The notes beneath the pieces were generated by a model, which saw only the letters and a program-made list of their open reading frames with translations, was not told where the DNA came from and searched no databases. Source: AP-15 sp963818695 (GTDB lineage: Bacteria > Pseudomonadota > Alphaproteobacteria > ATCC43930 > CGMCC-115725). From it: a DNA stretch of 64,000 bases. Positions 1 to 8,297 of the stretch are shown one piece after another. Position 1 is the first letter of the stretch; the number at the start of each line of letters is the position of its first letter. The stretch lies in the NCBI GenBank assembly GCA_963818695.1, contig CAWFTG010000007.1:248001-312000 (forward strand), in the 5' to 3' direction. Both the position numbers and the translations under genes were made by a program.

Positions 1-1081
1 CGCGGTCGAGGCGGGCGGTGTGCCACGGATCGGGCGACATGAAGTTCGTGATGTAAGTGAACGACACGCCGCTCGTCGGGTCGGCCCACGAATATGAGGT
101 GCCGGCGCCGCCGTGGCCGAAAGTCTCCGGCGCGCCGATCGTGCCGAGGCCGCGGATGCGGTCGCTGTCGCCGCGGACATGCGGCCCCAGGCCGCGGTGC
201 ATCGGAATGCCGCCCATCGCGTCATCGCCGCGGTCGCCCGTGTGGCTGCGCGTCACGTAGCTCACCAGCCGCGGCGACAACAGCCGCACATCCCCGAGCC
301 GGCCGCGCCCGAGCAGCATCTGGTAGAACGCCGCCATCCCGCGCGCGGTCGCATAGCCGCCGCCGCTCGGCATTCCGGCCGCTTTGAATTCCGCAGAATT
401 GTCGCGCGCCTCCGGCGCATAGGTGTCGGCGCAGCGCTCCTGCTCGCTCGGCGGGACGCCGACAAAGATGTCGTTCGCGAGCCCGAGCGGCGCCAGCACC
501 TTTTCCCGGATCACGTCGCGATAGTCCTGCCCGGTAACCGCCTCGATGACCATCGCCTGGGTCAGATGCGCGGCGCGCGGGTGGTATTGCAGCCGCGTGC
601 CGGGGGTCCAGTCGAGCGAGAAGTCGCAGACCTCGGCGCGCATCCTCGTGTGATCGGTCCAGGTCGCCTGGGTCACGTCGCCGCTCGGAAAGCCGCCCTG
701 ATGGGTCATGACCTGATGCAAAGTGATCTCGCCCTTGCCGCGCTTGGCGAACTCGGGCAGGTGATCGGCAATCCGGTCCATGAAGGAGAGCTTGCCTTCT
801 TCGATCAATGTCCATACCGCGCAGCTCGTCAGCACCTTGGTCTGGCTGAACAGCAGGAAAAGTGTGTCATCCAATGCCGGCAGGTTGCGGCCCTCGGTCT
901 TGGCATTGCCATAGGTGCGGAAGAGCGCCAGTTTGCCGTGGCGCGCCAGCGCTATCTGCGCGCCGGGGTACCGGTTTTCCTCGATGTGCTGGCGGATCAG
1001 CCGATCGAGATGCTGTAGCGGCGTCGCAGCAAAGCCGAGGCTCGCCGGGTCGGCGGAGGGCAACGGATAAGCGTCGGGCAT
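1..1081 (-). CDS. Serine hydrolase, class C beta-lactamase-like (3' end cut by window edge)
   Basis: Reading leftward from an ATG at 1081 the frame stays open to base 1, so the C-terminus is missing. The protein fits the class C beta-lactamase/esterase (DD-peptidase fold) family: the SxxK nucleophile motif is SQTK near residue 85, a YHPRAAHL stretch follows the lid region, and FGHGGAGTSY carries the HxG element that replaces KTG in esterase-type members. No signal peptide is visible, which favours a cytoplasmic esterase or amidase over an antibiotic-resistance enzyme. It is divergent from the thiolase gene. A second member of the family lies at 49058-50245. The family is clear but the substrate is not. 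Confidence 0.85.
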   Translation of the reverse strand, partial: MPDAYPLPSADPASLGFAATPLQHLDRLIRQHIEENRYPGAQIALARHGKLALFRTYGNAKTEGRNLPALDDTLFLLFSQTKVLTSCAVWTLIEEGKLSFMDRIADHLPEFAKRGKGEITLHQVMTHQGGFPSGDVTQATWTDHTRMRAEVCDFSLDWTPGTRLQYHPRAAHLTQAMVIEAVTGQDYRDVIREKVLAPLGLANDIFVGVPPSEQERCADTYAPEARDNSAEFKAAGMPSGGGYATARGMAAFYQMLLGRGRLGDVRLLSPRLVSYVTRSHTGDRGDDAMGGIPMHRGLGPHVRGDSDRIRGLGTIGAPETFGHGGAGTSYSWADPTSGVSFTYITNFMSPDPWHTARLDR

Positions 1082-1223
1082 GGCGGCGGTCTCCTCCTCA
1101 CAAGGTCCTGCTGAGATGCTACATGACCGCGCGCGTTTGTGGGAGGGGCATGGATGCTCCCGGATAGGCGGGGGGAGAGGTTCGGCGTAAGATCGCGCCG
1201 CAGTTGCTTACAGGGAGGACGAA

Positions 1224-2427
1224 ATGCGCGAAGCCGTCATCGTATCGACCGCCCGCACGCCGATCGGCAGGGCTTATCGCGGTGCTTTCAACGACACGCA
1301 GGCGCAGACTCTCGCCGGCCACGTAGTTGCCGAGGCAGTGCGTCGCGCCGGGATCGATCCTGCCGAAGTCGAGGATGTCGTGCTGGGTGCCGCGCTGCAG
1401 CAAGGGTCGAGCGGCTTCAATCTGGCCCGCCAGGCGGCGGTCCGCGGCGGGCTGCCGGTTTCGGTCGCCGGGATGACGATCGATCGCCAATGCGCTTCGG
1501 GCCTGATGGCGATCGCAACCGCCGCGAAACAGATCGTCGATGATGGAATGGAAATCGCCGTCGGCGGCGGAGCCGAGTTCGATCTCGCTGGTCCAGAACG
1601 ACAAGCGCAACGATTACCGCACGCAGGATCCCTGGCTGGTGGAGCACCGACCCGATCTTTACATGACGATGATCGAGACGGCCGAGATCGTCGCCGAGCG
1701 ATACCAGGTCACCCGCGATGCGCAGGACGAATACGCCCTGCAATCCCAGCAACGTACTGCGGCAGCGCAGGCGGCGGGACGTCTCGACCAGGAGATCGCT
1801 CCGTTGCCCGCCATTATGCGGGTCGAAAACCGCGAGACTGGCGAGATCTCCGAAGTGCCGGTGACGCTCGAAAAGGATGAAGGCAACCGGCCATCGACGA
1901 CCCTCGCGGGGTTGGCCGCGCTGAAACCGGTGTTCCGCGATGGGCAGACCGTCAAAGAGGGCCGCTTCATCACGGCGGGGAACGCTTCTCAGCTGTCCGA
2001 CGGCGCATCCGCTTCACTGTTGATGGAGGCAAAGGAGGCTGAACGCCGCGGATTGCGGCCGCTCGGCGCCTATCGCGGTATCGCAGTCGCCGGTTGCGCG
2101 CCGGACGAGATGGGGATCGGCCCGGTTTTTGCCGTTCCAAAGCTGTTGCGGCAGCACGGGCTCACAGTCGAGGATATCGGGCTTTGGGAGCTCAACGAGG
2201 CCTTCGCCGTGCAGGCTCTTTACTGCCGAAACCGGCTCGGCATCGACCCCGAGCGGTACAATGTCGACGGTGGCGCCATTTCGATCGGTCATCCCTATGG
2301 AATGTCCGGAGCTCGGATGGTCGGTCACGCGCTGATCGAAGGTAAGCGCCGCGGGGTTCGTTATGTTGTCGTCACTATGTGCGTCGGTGGCGGCATGGGT
2401 GCAGCCGGGCTATTCGAGATCTTGTGA
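1224..2427 (+). CDS. Acetyl-CoA C-acyltransferase (thiolase), frameshifted in this sequence
   Basis: Thiolase catalysing thiolytic cleavage or condensation of acyl-CoA. The first frame (from 1224, RBS GGGAGGA just upstream) carries the acyl-accepting Cys90 in DRQCASG. After one extra T at 1578-1579 the second frame continues with the NEAFAVQAL loop, the GHPYGMSGAR motif and the second catalytic Cys in VVTMCVGGG, ending at 2427. Removing the extra base gives a continuous protein of 400 residues, the usual thiolase length, reading GGAESISLVQ at the repair point. The inserted T turns GAGTC into GAGTTC. It is probably a biosynthetic or beta-oxidation enzyme; the neighbours do not settle which. 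Confidence 0.9.
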
Positions 2428-2559
2428 GAGCCCTTCGGCACAGCAACACTGCTGTTCACCAGCGAAGACAAGAGAAAGCACAAATTAACCACGAATACTG
2501 ACTTAATACCAGCCAAGATCTGCTACTTTCATTTAGCGGCTAGGAGGGAGAAAACCCTT

Positions 2560-3285
2560 TTGCGCTATGCTAGATGGGTGATCACTGGTTTGTTTGCGAC
2601 CCAGGCGCTTACTGCGGGTGCAGCGGCAGGTGAGCGGGCGGGCTTGCGCGACGCTCCGGCCGTCCTCGGCACCGCCACCCATTCGGCCTGGCGAGCGGCC
2701 AAGAATGCCGACCCGACGGCGCCGCTCGACCGCGTCGCGAGCGCGGTGGACGGAGCGGAATCGAGCCACGGCAGCGACATGGCGATGTGGCGCCCGGATT
2801 CGTCCGGACCGCAGGGGCCTATGCAGGTGAGCGAGGCGGCAGCGACGGATGTCGGCGGCGGGGACCGATTTGATTTATCGCAGAATCGCGCCTTAGGACG
2901 GGCGTATTTGTTACAGCTGCATGGCCGCTACGGTAATTGGCCCGATGCGATCGCCGCTTATAATTGGGGTATTGGAAAAATGGATGCCTGGGTCAAAGCC
3001 GGACGGCGTCCCGACCAGTTTCTCGTTGGCGTCACGGCCTACTTGCGGCGCGTCCTTCACGATAGCGGCCTGTGCAACGGCTCCGAGACTGGGCGGCACC
3101 GGCAACCGAGCGAAGAGGCTGGGGGGCCGGCTTCGGCGGCGCCGGACGTGCTCGTTTACGCTGCATGTTCGGGACCCGCCGCTTCGGTCGGATCGTCCGG
3201 TTCTGGCGGCGTACCGACTCGATTTTCCAGAAAACTCGACCAAGCGCTGCAATTGGTCCTGCAGCGCGCGGCGCAAGGCAGGTGA
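2560..3285 (+). CDS. Lytic transglycosylase, SLT domain
   Basis: Predicted peptidoglycan lytic transglycosylase of 241 residues, starting at TTG 2560, 9 bases after the strong RBS AGGAGGGAG (2542-2550). Residues 1-24 look like a signal peptide ending near AGAAAG, so it probably acts in the periplasm. The SLT fold is seen from the catalytic Glu67 in GAESSHGSD, the GPQGPMQVS segment (residues 83-91) and AAYNWG (132-137), which matches the family AYNxG motif. The C-terminal 80 residues are Ser/Gly-rich and have no recognised domain. It converges on the small membrane protein at 3294-3425, with 8 bases between the stops. Confidence 0.8.
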   Translation: MRYARWVITGLFATQALTAGAAAGERAGLRDAPAVLGTATHSAWRAAKNADPTAPLDRVASAVDGAESSHGSDMAMWRPDSSGPQGPMQVSEAAATDVGGGDRFDLSQNRALGRAYLLQLHGRYGNWPDAIAAYNWGIGKMDAWVKAGRRPDQFLVGVTAYLRRVLHDSGLCNGSETGRHRQPSEEAGGPASAAPDVLVYAACSGPAASVGSSGSGGVPTRFSRKLDQALQLVLQRAAQGR

Positions 3286-3293
3286 TCGAGGTG

Positions 3294-3425
3294 TTACGCT
3301 GCCAGCAGCAAGCCCGCAATGCGCAGCGCGATATTCCACAAAAACAGCGACAGCGCGATGTTCCACAAAATTGCCGTGTCGAGCGGCAGTGGCTCTTCCG
3401 ACCGGGTTATTGCCGCGTGCATCAT
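3294..3425 (-). CDS. Small single-span membrane protein (43 aa)
   Basis: A 43-codon ORF read leftward from tandem ATGs at 3425 and 3422. AGGGAGA lies a few bases upstream as ribosome binding site. The product has a charged N-terminus (ITRSEEP) followed by about 27 strongly hydrophobic residues with a repeated pattern, ILWNIALSLFLWNIALRIAG, ending LLLAA. This is a convincing transmembrane helix. I do not recognise a family. The ORF is too short for most gene finders, but the RBS, the start and the helix all agree in one frame. It is convergent with the lytic transglycosylase gene, so regulation by transcript overlap is possible but not shown. Confidence 0.55.
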   Translation of the reverse strand: MMHAAITRSEEPLPLDTAILWNIALSLFLWNIALRIAGLLLAA

Positions 3426-3567
3426 CGCGCTCGTCTCCCTGACCTCGCACGGCAAATGCCGCGCTCTTAACCTCGCAGCAAAGATCGTGCCATACCGTTA
3501 GCCGATGGAAACTGTCATGTTACTTTTCCGGTTTGCGGCAAGCTGTGAATTTTTCCGACGCACGGGA

Positions 3568-3607
3568 GTTGACAAGCAAACTGTCGGCCGCAGTTTTCCA
3601 TGTCAAC
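3568..3607. repeat. 7-bp inverted repeat with an embedded TTGACA
   Basis: GTTGACA (3568-3574) and TGTCAAC (3601-3607) are perfect inverted arms 26 bases apart in the AT-richer 272-base gap upstream of the membrane protein gene at 3698. The left arm contains a perfect -35 hexamer, TTGACA (3569-3574). No convincing -10 hexamer sits at 17 bases. It could be an operator or a promoter element. I see no other structure in the gap. Confidence 0.3.
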
Positions 3608-3697
3608 AATTTTGCAATGAAAGTCTGATAAATCTGCCTCTCGTCTCCCCCGTTACGCGCAATACCGGCCCGGCCGATTGACCGCGGGGAAACCGAC

Positions 3698-4051
3698 ATG
3701 ATGGAAATTTTTCTGATCCAGCTGCTCGCTGCGGGCCTTGGTGCTCTCAGTACCGCTTGGGCCGACTGGTCTTATAATGGGGTGCGGATTGGTCGGCGCC
3801 TCCACGCCTTCTGGGTCTCCACCTCTATCGCGGTGATTTGCCTGCCCGTCGTGACTTGGACCTCGATGGTATTCCTTGGTTCGGGGCTGCTCGGCCAATT
3901 GGTCGCCGGCACTCTTGTCGGTGCGGTATTTCTCTGGGTATATCGAAACCTGCCGAAGTCCCGCCAGGTCCGCAAATTTGGGCCGGGTCTCCCCGAGGCC
4001 GGTGGAGCGGCGCCGTTCCCGCGGCATCCAGGCTCCATGGGTAAACCATGA
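3698..4051 (+). CDS. Hypothetical membrane protein (117 aa)
   Basis: Unrecognised protein of 117 residues starting at ATG 3698 after GGGGAAA. Hydrophobicity suggests three membrane segments, at about residues 4-22, 38-58 and 62-82, followed by a soluble Pro/Gly-rich tail of about 30 residues. The first segment contains a Trp-rich loop, AWADWSYNG. It is in an isolated position, convergent with the Arg-rich protein gene that ends at 4074, and has no operon partner. Its function is unknown. Confidence 0.55.
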   Translation: MMEIFLIQLLAAGLGALSTAWADWSYNGVRIGRRLHAFWVSTSIAVICLPVVTWTSMVFLGSGLLGQLVAGTLVGAVFLWVYRNLPKSRQVRKFGPGLPEAGGAAPFPRHPGSMGKP

Positions 4052-4073
4052 TGCGGCGCAATCCGATTTCGAA

Positions 4074-5225
4074 TTAGCGGTTGGCTTTCGCAGCGACATG
4101 CTCAGCTTTTGAGAGGGTCAGCTTCTCAGGGTGGACGATCGTCTTGTTCACAGCCGCGCGGGCCGCCCCGAGATTGGGGTATTCAGCCTCGACGCCTTCT
4201 CGCCGTAGGACATAGGACGCAGACATTGCCTTGCCGCTCTTCTGGTCGGCGACCGTGCGCTTGATGATCGTCCAGTGGACGCGACGGGTACCCCCTTCGT
4301 CTGAATCTTCGGTGACGTCCTCGAAACCCCGGTCGACGATAGATTCGAGGACATAGAGCTTCTGCTCCGGCTTTTTCAGGGGGGCTTCCCGACCTCTTCC
4401 CGGCGGCCGGCTGCTCGATCGCCTGTCCCGCCGCCCCCGACTGTCCGCGCCCTGGTCCCGTCGATCCGCCCCTCGCGCGCCGGCGTCAGGCGGCCTCGCG
4501 GCGCGTTCACGCGGCTGGCGCGGACCATGGCCACGCGGCTCCCCTGCTCGCGCCGCAGGGTCGCGTGGTCGCCGGTCGCGCGGACGACCGGGCCAAGGCC
4601 TCCCGACCGTCCGAGGTTCAGATGGCGATGTGCTCTCCGTAATCGCGCCGGACCCGTTCGGGCTCTGGCCGCCGGACTCCGTCTGGTCCAGCAGACCTGG
4701 TCGACGCGCCGGCCGACGGCGCCGGCGGCGGGGGCGGGGTGGCTCACTGGCCATCCCGGGCGCAGGCTGAGCCTGGGTCGAGTCTTCGCCGGGAGCCACC
4801 TTCGTCAGGTCCGGGGGACCGCTCGCGTCGACTGGGACATCGGCGCTCACCGGCGATTGTTGCGACATCTCGCCCGGTGGCCCGCGACGGCGACGGCGCC
4901 GATGACGCGGGGGCTTTGGCCCCTGAGCGTCGCCCCGGGTATTTCCCTGGGCATCGACCCGCGTCTGCTGAACCGTATCGCCCGCCGATGGCGCCTCTTC
5001 CGATGTGTTTCCGGCCGCTACCGCTGCGTCTGGCGAGGCTGACGTAGGCGGGGATCGGCGGCGACGTCGCCGCCGGCGGCGGCGCGGCTGGTGAGCTTCG
5101 CCGCCTTGCGATGACGGGCCGGCCGGGTTGGCAGGTTCCGGGGCGTCCCCGACGGTTGCGCTCGGCGTTTCGCTCTCTACACTCGCCGCGGGAGTGTTGG
5201 GCGGATCGTCGGAAGGATGCGGCAT
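4074..5225 (-). CDS. Arg/Pro-rich disordered protein with conserved C-terminal domain
   Basis: Protein of 383 residues; start ATG 5225 is chosen because GAGGAAA lies 8 bases upstream, although the frame is open farther. Roughly residues 1-290 are low-complexity Pro/Ser/Arg with three basic clusters (ten consecutive Arg near residue 50, then RHRRRRRRG and RPRRRRRRP). Residues 290-383 form a well-composed domain from KLYVLESIVDRGFEDV to LTLSKAEHVAAKAN. The basic repeats resemble RNA- or ribosome-binding tails such as those of RNase E, but no catalytic domain is visible. Nucleic-acid binding is an inference from composition only. Confidence 0.65.
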   Translation of the reverse strand: MPHPSDDPPNTPAASVESETPSATVGDAPEPANPAGPSSQGGEAHQPRRRRRRRRRRSPPTSASPDAAVAAGNTSEEAPSAGDTVQQTRVDAQGNTRGDAQGPKPPRHRRRRRRGPPGEMSQQSPVSADVPVDASGPPDLTKVAPGEDSTQAQPAPGMASEPPRPRRRRRRPARRPGLLDQTESGGQSPNGSGAITESTSPSEPRTVGRPWPGRPRDRRPRDPAARAGEPRGHGPRQPRERAARPPDAGARGADRRDQGADSRGRRDRRSSSRPPGRGREAPLKKPEQKLYVLESIVDRGFEDVTEDSDEGGTRRVHWTIIKRTVADQKSGKAMSASYVLRREGVEAEYPNLGAARAAVNKTIVHPEKLTLSKAEHVAAKANR

Positions 5226-5325
5226 TGGGGTGTTTCCTCGATCGGCGATATGGTTTCGGGTAACGGTACCACGACCAGCGGGGCGTCGCGATGTCAACCG
5301 CGCAAGACCGGAGTTGGAGCTAGGA

Positions 5326-6411
5326 ATGCAAGGCAGAGCCAGCAATTCGAGCGTGATTGCGTCGACCGTTATCGGTGGCGCGATGCTGCCCCATGCCCCG
5401 CAATTCTTCACGATGCCCGAAACCGAGGACCCCGACACGGTCGAGCGGGTCCGCGCCACGGCGGCTGAAATCGGCGCCAGACTGAAGGCCTTGGCGCCCG
5501 AGCTTTGGATCATCTTTTCGAATGATCATGCAGAGCAATTCTTTCATAAGGCGGCGCCACCCTTCACGATCCATGTCGGGGACGCGGCCGAGGGCATGTT
5601 CGCGGGCCGCAAGTTCCACTGGAAGGTTCCGGGCGAGATTGGTTTGGAACTGATCCGGCAGCTGTATCGGCAGGGCTTCGACCCGGCCTTCACCAGTGTT
5701 GCCAAGATCGATTATGCGATAGGCATCCCGCTCACCCATCTCGGTGTCGAGGACCCGCTCCTGCCGATCTATGTCAATGCCTACCTGCCGCCGCAGCCGA
5801 CAATGGAGCGCTGTTATGCCTTTGGCCAGGCGGTGGCGCGGATCGTTTCCGCGATGGGCGTGAGGACGGCGGTCGTGGCGAGCGGCGGAATGTCGCACTT
5901 CCCGGGCACCGAGCGCTACCCTCACCCAGAACTCGCCTGGGACCAGGCAGTCATGGCTCAACTCAACAGCGGCAATCTGAAGTCGCTGATCGGCTGGGAC
6001 GAAGCCGCGCTCGATGAAGCCGGCAATGTCGAATTGCGCTGCTGGGCGGCAGCCGCCGGCGCGCTCGGCGAGCGCAAGCCCGACATCGCCGCATTGGAGC
6101 CGAGCTGGCATCACAACTACGCTTCGCTCGGATTTTTCACGCCGCCGCCTGATGGCCCCAATCCACATTATCCCTCGATCAAGCCGGAGCTGGTAGAGCT
6201 GACGACCGCTCTGCACGGATTGGCGCACGACGAAGACAGGCGCGCCGAATATCTCGCCGACGCCGCAGCCTATGCCGGCCATTTTCGGCTGACGCCGGCA
6301 CAGCGCACGGCTTTGCTCGGGCTCGACACACAAGCGCTGGTAAAAATGGGCGTCCATCCGCTGGTCGCATTTCTCGCCAACATGCAGGTCGAACGGCAAC
6401 GCAAGGACTGA
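5326..6411 (+). CDS. Extradiol ring-cleavage dioxygenase, LigB domain fused to LigA-like tail
   Basis: Class III (LigB-type) extradiol dioxygenase of 361 residues. Start ATG 5326 follows GGAGCTAGGA. An upstream in-frame extension overlapping the divergent gene is rejected because it has no family similarity. LPHAPQF and FSNDHAEQFF supply the expected metal-ligand His residues, and GGMSHFPG is the conserved LigB core. The last 45 residues (LTPAQRTALLGLDTQALVKMG) match the small alpha subunit LigA of protocatechuate 4,5-dioxygenase, so the alpha and beta subunits are fused as in gallate-type dioxygenases. The likely role is cleavage of a catecholic ring; the substrate is unknown. Confidence 0.85.
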   Translation: MQGRASNSSVIASTVIGGAMLPHAPQFFTMPETEDPDTVERVRATAAEIGARLKALAPELWIIFSNDHAEQFFHKAAPPFTIHVGDAAEGMFAGRKFHWKVPGEIGLELIRQLYRQGFDPAFTSVAKIDYAIGIPLTHLGVEDPLLPIYVNAYLPPQPTMERCYAFGQAVARIVSAMGVRTAVVASGGMSHFPGTERYPHPELAWDQAVMAQLNSGNLKSLIGWDEAALDEAGNVELRCWAAAAGALGERKPDIAALEPSWHHNYASLGFFTPPPDGPNPHYPSIKPELVELTTALHGLAHDEDRRAEYLADAAAYAGHFRLTPAQRTALLGLDTQALVKMGVHPLVAFLANMQVERQRKD

Positions 6412-6420
6412 ACGCAGACC

Positions 6421-7560
6421 TTACTGGCTCGATACGAGCCCGCTGACGTTCAGCACTGCGATCGGGCGGCTGAGGCCTCTCAATGCAATGTCGCCGAGAT
6501 GCTGTAGCTCCGCCAAATTGTCGATCGCGGCGGCCACCCGCTGGGTCACCAGAATTTGGCCATCTTTGGCCTCGGCGCAGAGCCGGGCCGCCACATTGGT
6601 GACGGTGCCGATCGCGGTGTAGTCGAAGCGGCCTTCGAAACCGATTGGTCCCAATGTGGCATAGCCTTGCGCGATCCCAACGCCGAAGCCGATCTGATGT
6701 CCACGGGCCGTCCATGAGCGCGCGAGCGAGGCGACCGTCTCCCGCATGTCGACCGCAAGCCGAACGGCGCGCAGGGCGGCATCGGGGCAGGGTATCGGAT
6801 CATTGAAGATCACGATCAGACCGTCGCCGGTAAAGCTATCGATCATCCCTTCGTAGCGGTGGATCAGCGGTCCCAGCGCGCAATGATATTCGCTCAGAAC
6901 CGCCATCACGTCTTCCGGCTCGGCGGTTTCGGCCAGCGCAGTAAAGCCGCGCATATCACAGAACAGGACGACAATGTCGCGCCGGTGGCTTCCGAGGATC
7001 GCCTCGCCCGAAGCCACGATCGTCTCCGCAATCTGCGGCGCGAGAAACCGCTTCAGCCGACCGATCCGCTCGATTTCGCCGACCTGCGTCGCAACCCGTT
7101 CCTCGAGCGTTTTGTTCCATGTGGCGAGCTCGGCCGCCTGCTCCCCGAGCCGCTGCGCCTGCGCCTGCACGGTGTCGTGCAGGGTCTTGATGCGCAGCAT
7201 CGCGCGCACCCGCGCCGACAGCGCGGCATGATCGACCGGTTTTGTCAGGTAATCGTCGCCGCCGCTTTCGAGCCCGGCAATGACATCGGAGGCATCGGTT
7301 TTGGCGGTGACGAGGATCACCGGAATGAAAGGCAGCGAGGCCTCGGCCTTCAGCCGCTTGACGGTCTCGATGCCGTCCAGTTTGGGCATCATGATGTCGA
7401 GCAGGATTAGATCGGGCAGCAACTCGCAGGTTTTTTCCAGCGCCTCGATCCCGTCCCCCGCAGTCACGACCTCATAGCCGTGGCTTTCGAGGCGCATCTG
7501 CAGAATCTCGACATTGTCCGCAACGTCATCGACGACAAGGATCAGCGGCGGATCACGCAT
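6421..7560 (-). CDS. Response regulator with class III adenylate/guanylate cyclase output
   Basis: 379 residues from ATG 7560 (RBS GGAGAGAAG). Residues 5-120 are a receiver domain: acidic pair in VVDD, phosphoacceptor Asp55 in LLDIMMP, Lys107 in LTKPVDH. A coiled linker (about 125-170) leads to a class III cyclase domain at 190-370: metal Asp202 in FCDMRGFT, Asp246 in FTGDGL, and the NVAAR element with transition-state Asn and Arg. The residue that normally selects adenine (Lys in DKFxGDG) is Ser242 here, so the nucleotide made is uncertain. No histidine kinase is adjacent. The CNB-domain ABC transporter beginning at 8298 is a plausible target of its product. Confidence 0.9.
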   Translation of the reverse strand: MRDPPLILVVDDVADNVEILQMRLESHGYEVVTAGDGIEALEKTCELLPDLILLDIMMPKLDGIETVKRLKAEASLPFIPVILVTAKTDASDVIAGLESGGDDYLTKPVDHAALSARVRAMLRIKTLHDTVQAQAQRLGEQAAELATWNKTLEERVATQVGEIERIGRLKRFLAPQIAETIVASGEAILGSHRRDIVVLFCDMRGFTALAETAEPEDVMAVLSEYHCALGPLIHRYEGMIDSFTGDGLIVIFNDPIPCPDAALRAVRLAVDMRETVASLARSWTARGHQIGFGVGIAQGYATLGPIGFEGRFDYTAIGTVTNVAARLCAEAKDGQILVTQRVAAAIDNLAELQHLGDIALRGLSRPIAVLNVSGLVSSQ

Positions 7561-8297
7561 CTTCTCTCTCCAAGAGAACAACTCAGCGCAGTGGTCGCAG
7601 AGGACGCGCGGCGGACGCCTAGCGGACACGGCATAAAGTTGATCCGACCCTGAACTGGGTGAGGCTCGTGCACCCCATTCCGGCGCGCATCGTCCTCTAC
7701 GCACCCCCGCCCGACGCCCCGTTCGAATGGGGCGCCGCCAGCTTTGCGATCCTACTGGCGGTCACCACCTATGATAACCCTGGCGCTACCTGCCGTGCAA
7801 TGTGCGGCAATAACGGTATTGGTGTTCTCCGGCCTCACTTGTGCGCCAGCAGCCTTGATCTGGCCGCGGTGGTCCTGTCCTCTGCCGAGCCAGCTACCTG
7901 CACGATCCGGAGGCTGAATGCGCACGCCCTCGCCGGTGCTGCGGGGCGGTGGCGACGGCCAAAGGTTGGTTCGTGCCGCCGGCGGCCGGCGAGGAGGCAC
8001 CCGGCAACAAACCGGCCAAGCCTGCCAGCGGGGTCCTTAATTGTGCAGTGCAGGGTGGGCCTCGACGGACGCGACTCCTTGGACCAGAGCAACTTGTCCG
8101 GAGAGCGTCAGCCCTATTGGGTGCGCAAACGGCGACGATAACAGACCAGGGCCTTGACCCGGTGATCTGCGCATTCTTACAGTCCGCCAGAGTTCGTTCG
8201 GGCGAGGGATGATGGTACGTGCGGAAGAAGGGGTTAGAGTTGTGACAGCGCCCGCGCTCATTCGCAATCGCTGCAGCGGACACCGAGCCTGCCGACC
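7561..8297. other. 737-base gap with no supported gene
   Basis: Both strands hold open frames of 80-160 codons here, but none shows a domain, a good start context or a believable composition; their translations are Arg/Pro/Ala-rich, as expected of random frames in GC-rich DNA. No RNA gene or IS end was recognised. The region separates the cyclase gene from the ABC transporter and must carry both divergent promoters. Confidence 0.4.

Noticed and set aside
113..1018. Long open frame on the plus strand covering the beta-lactamase-like gene
   Set aside because: The translation is Arg/Ala-rich noise; the minus-strand frame from 1081 carries the SxxK and HxG motifs, so this is a shadow.
5128..5325. 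Upstream extension of the LigAB dioxygenase start
   Set aside because: It overlaps the divergent Arg-rich gene and has no homology; ATG 5326 has a better RBS and starts the recognisable protein.
7659..8141. 160-codon plus-strand frame in the gap before the ABC transporter
   Set aside because: No start context, no domain and a Cys/Arg/Pro-rich composition typical of chance frames in GC-rich DNA.
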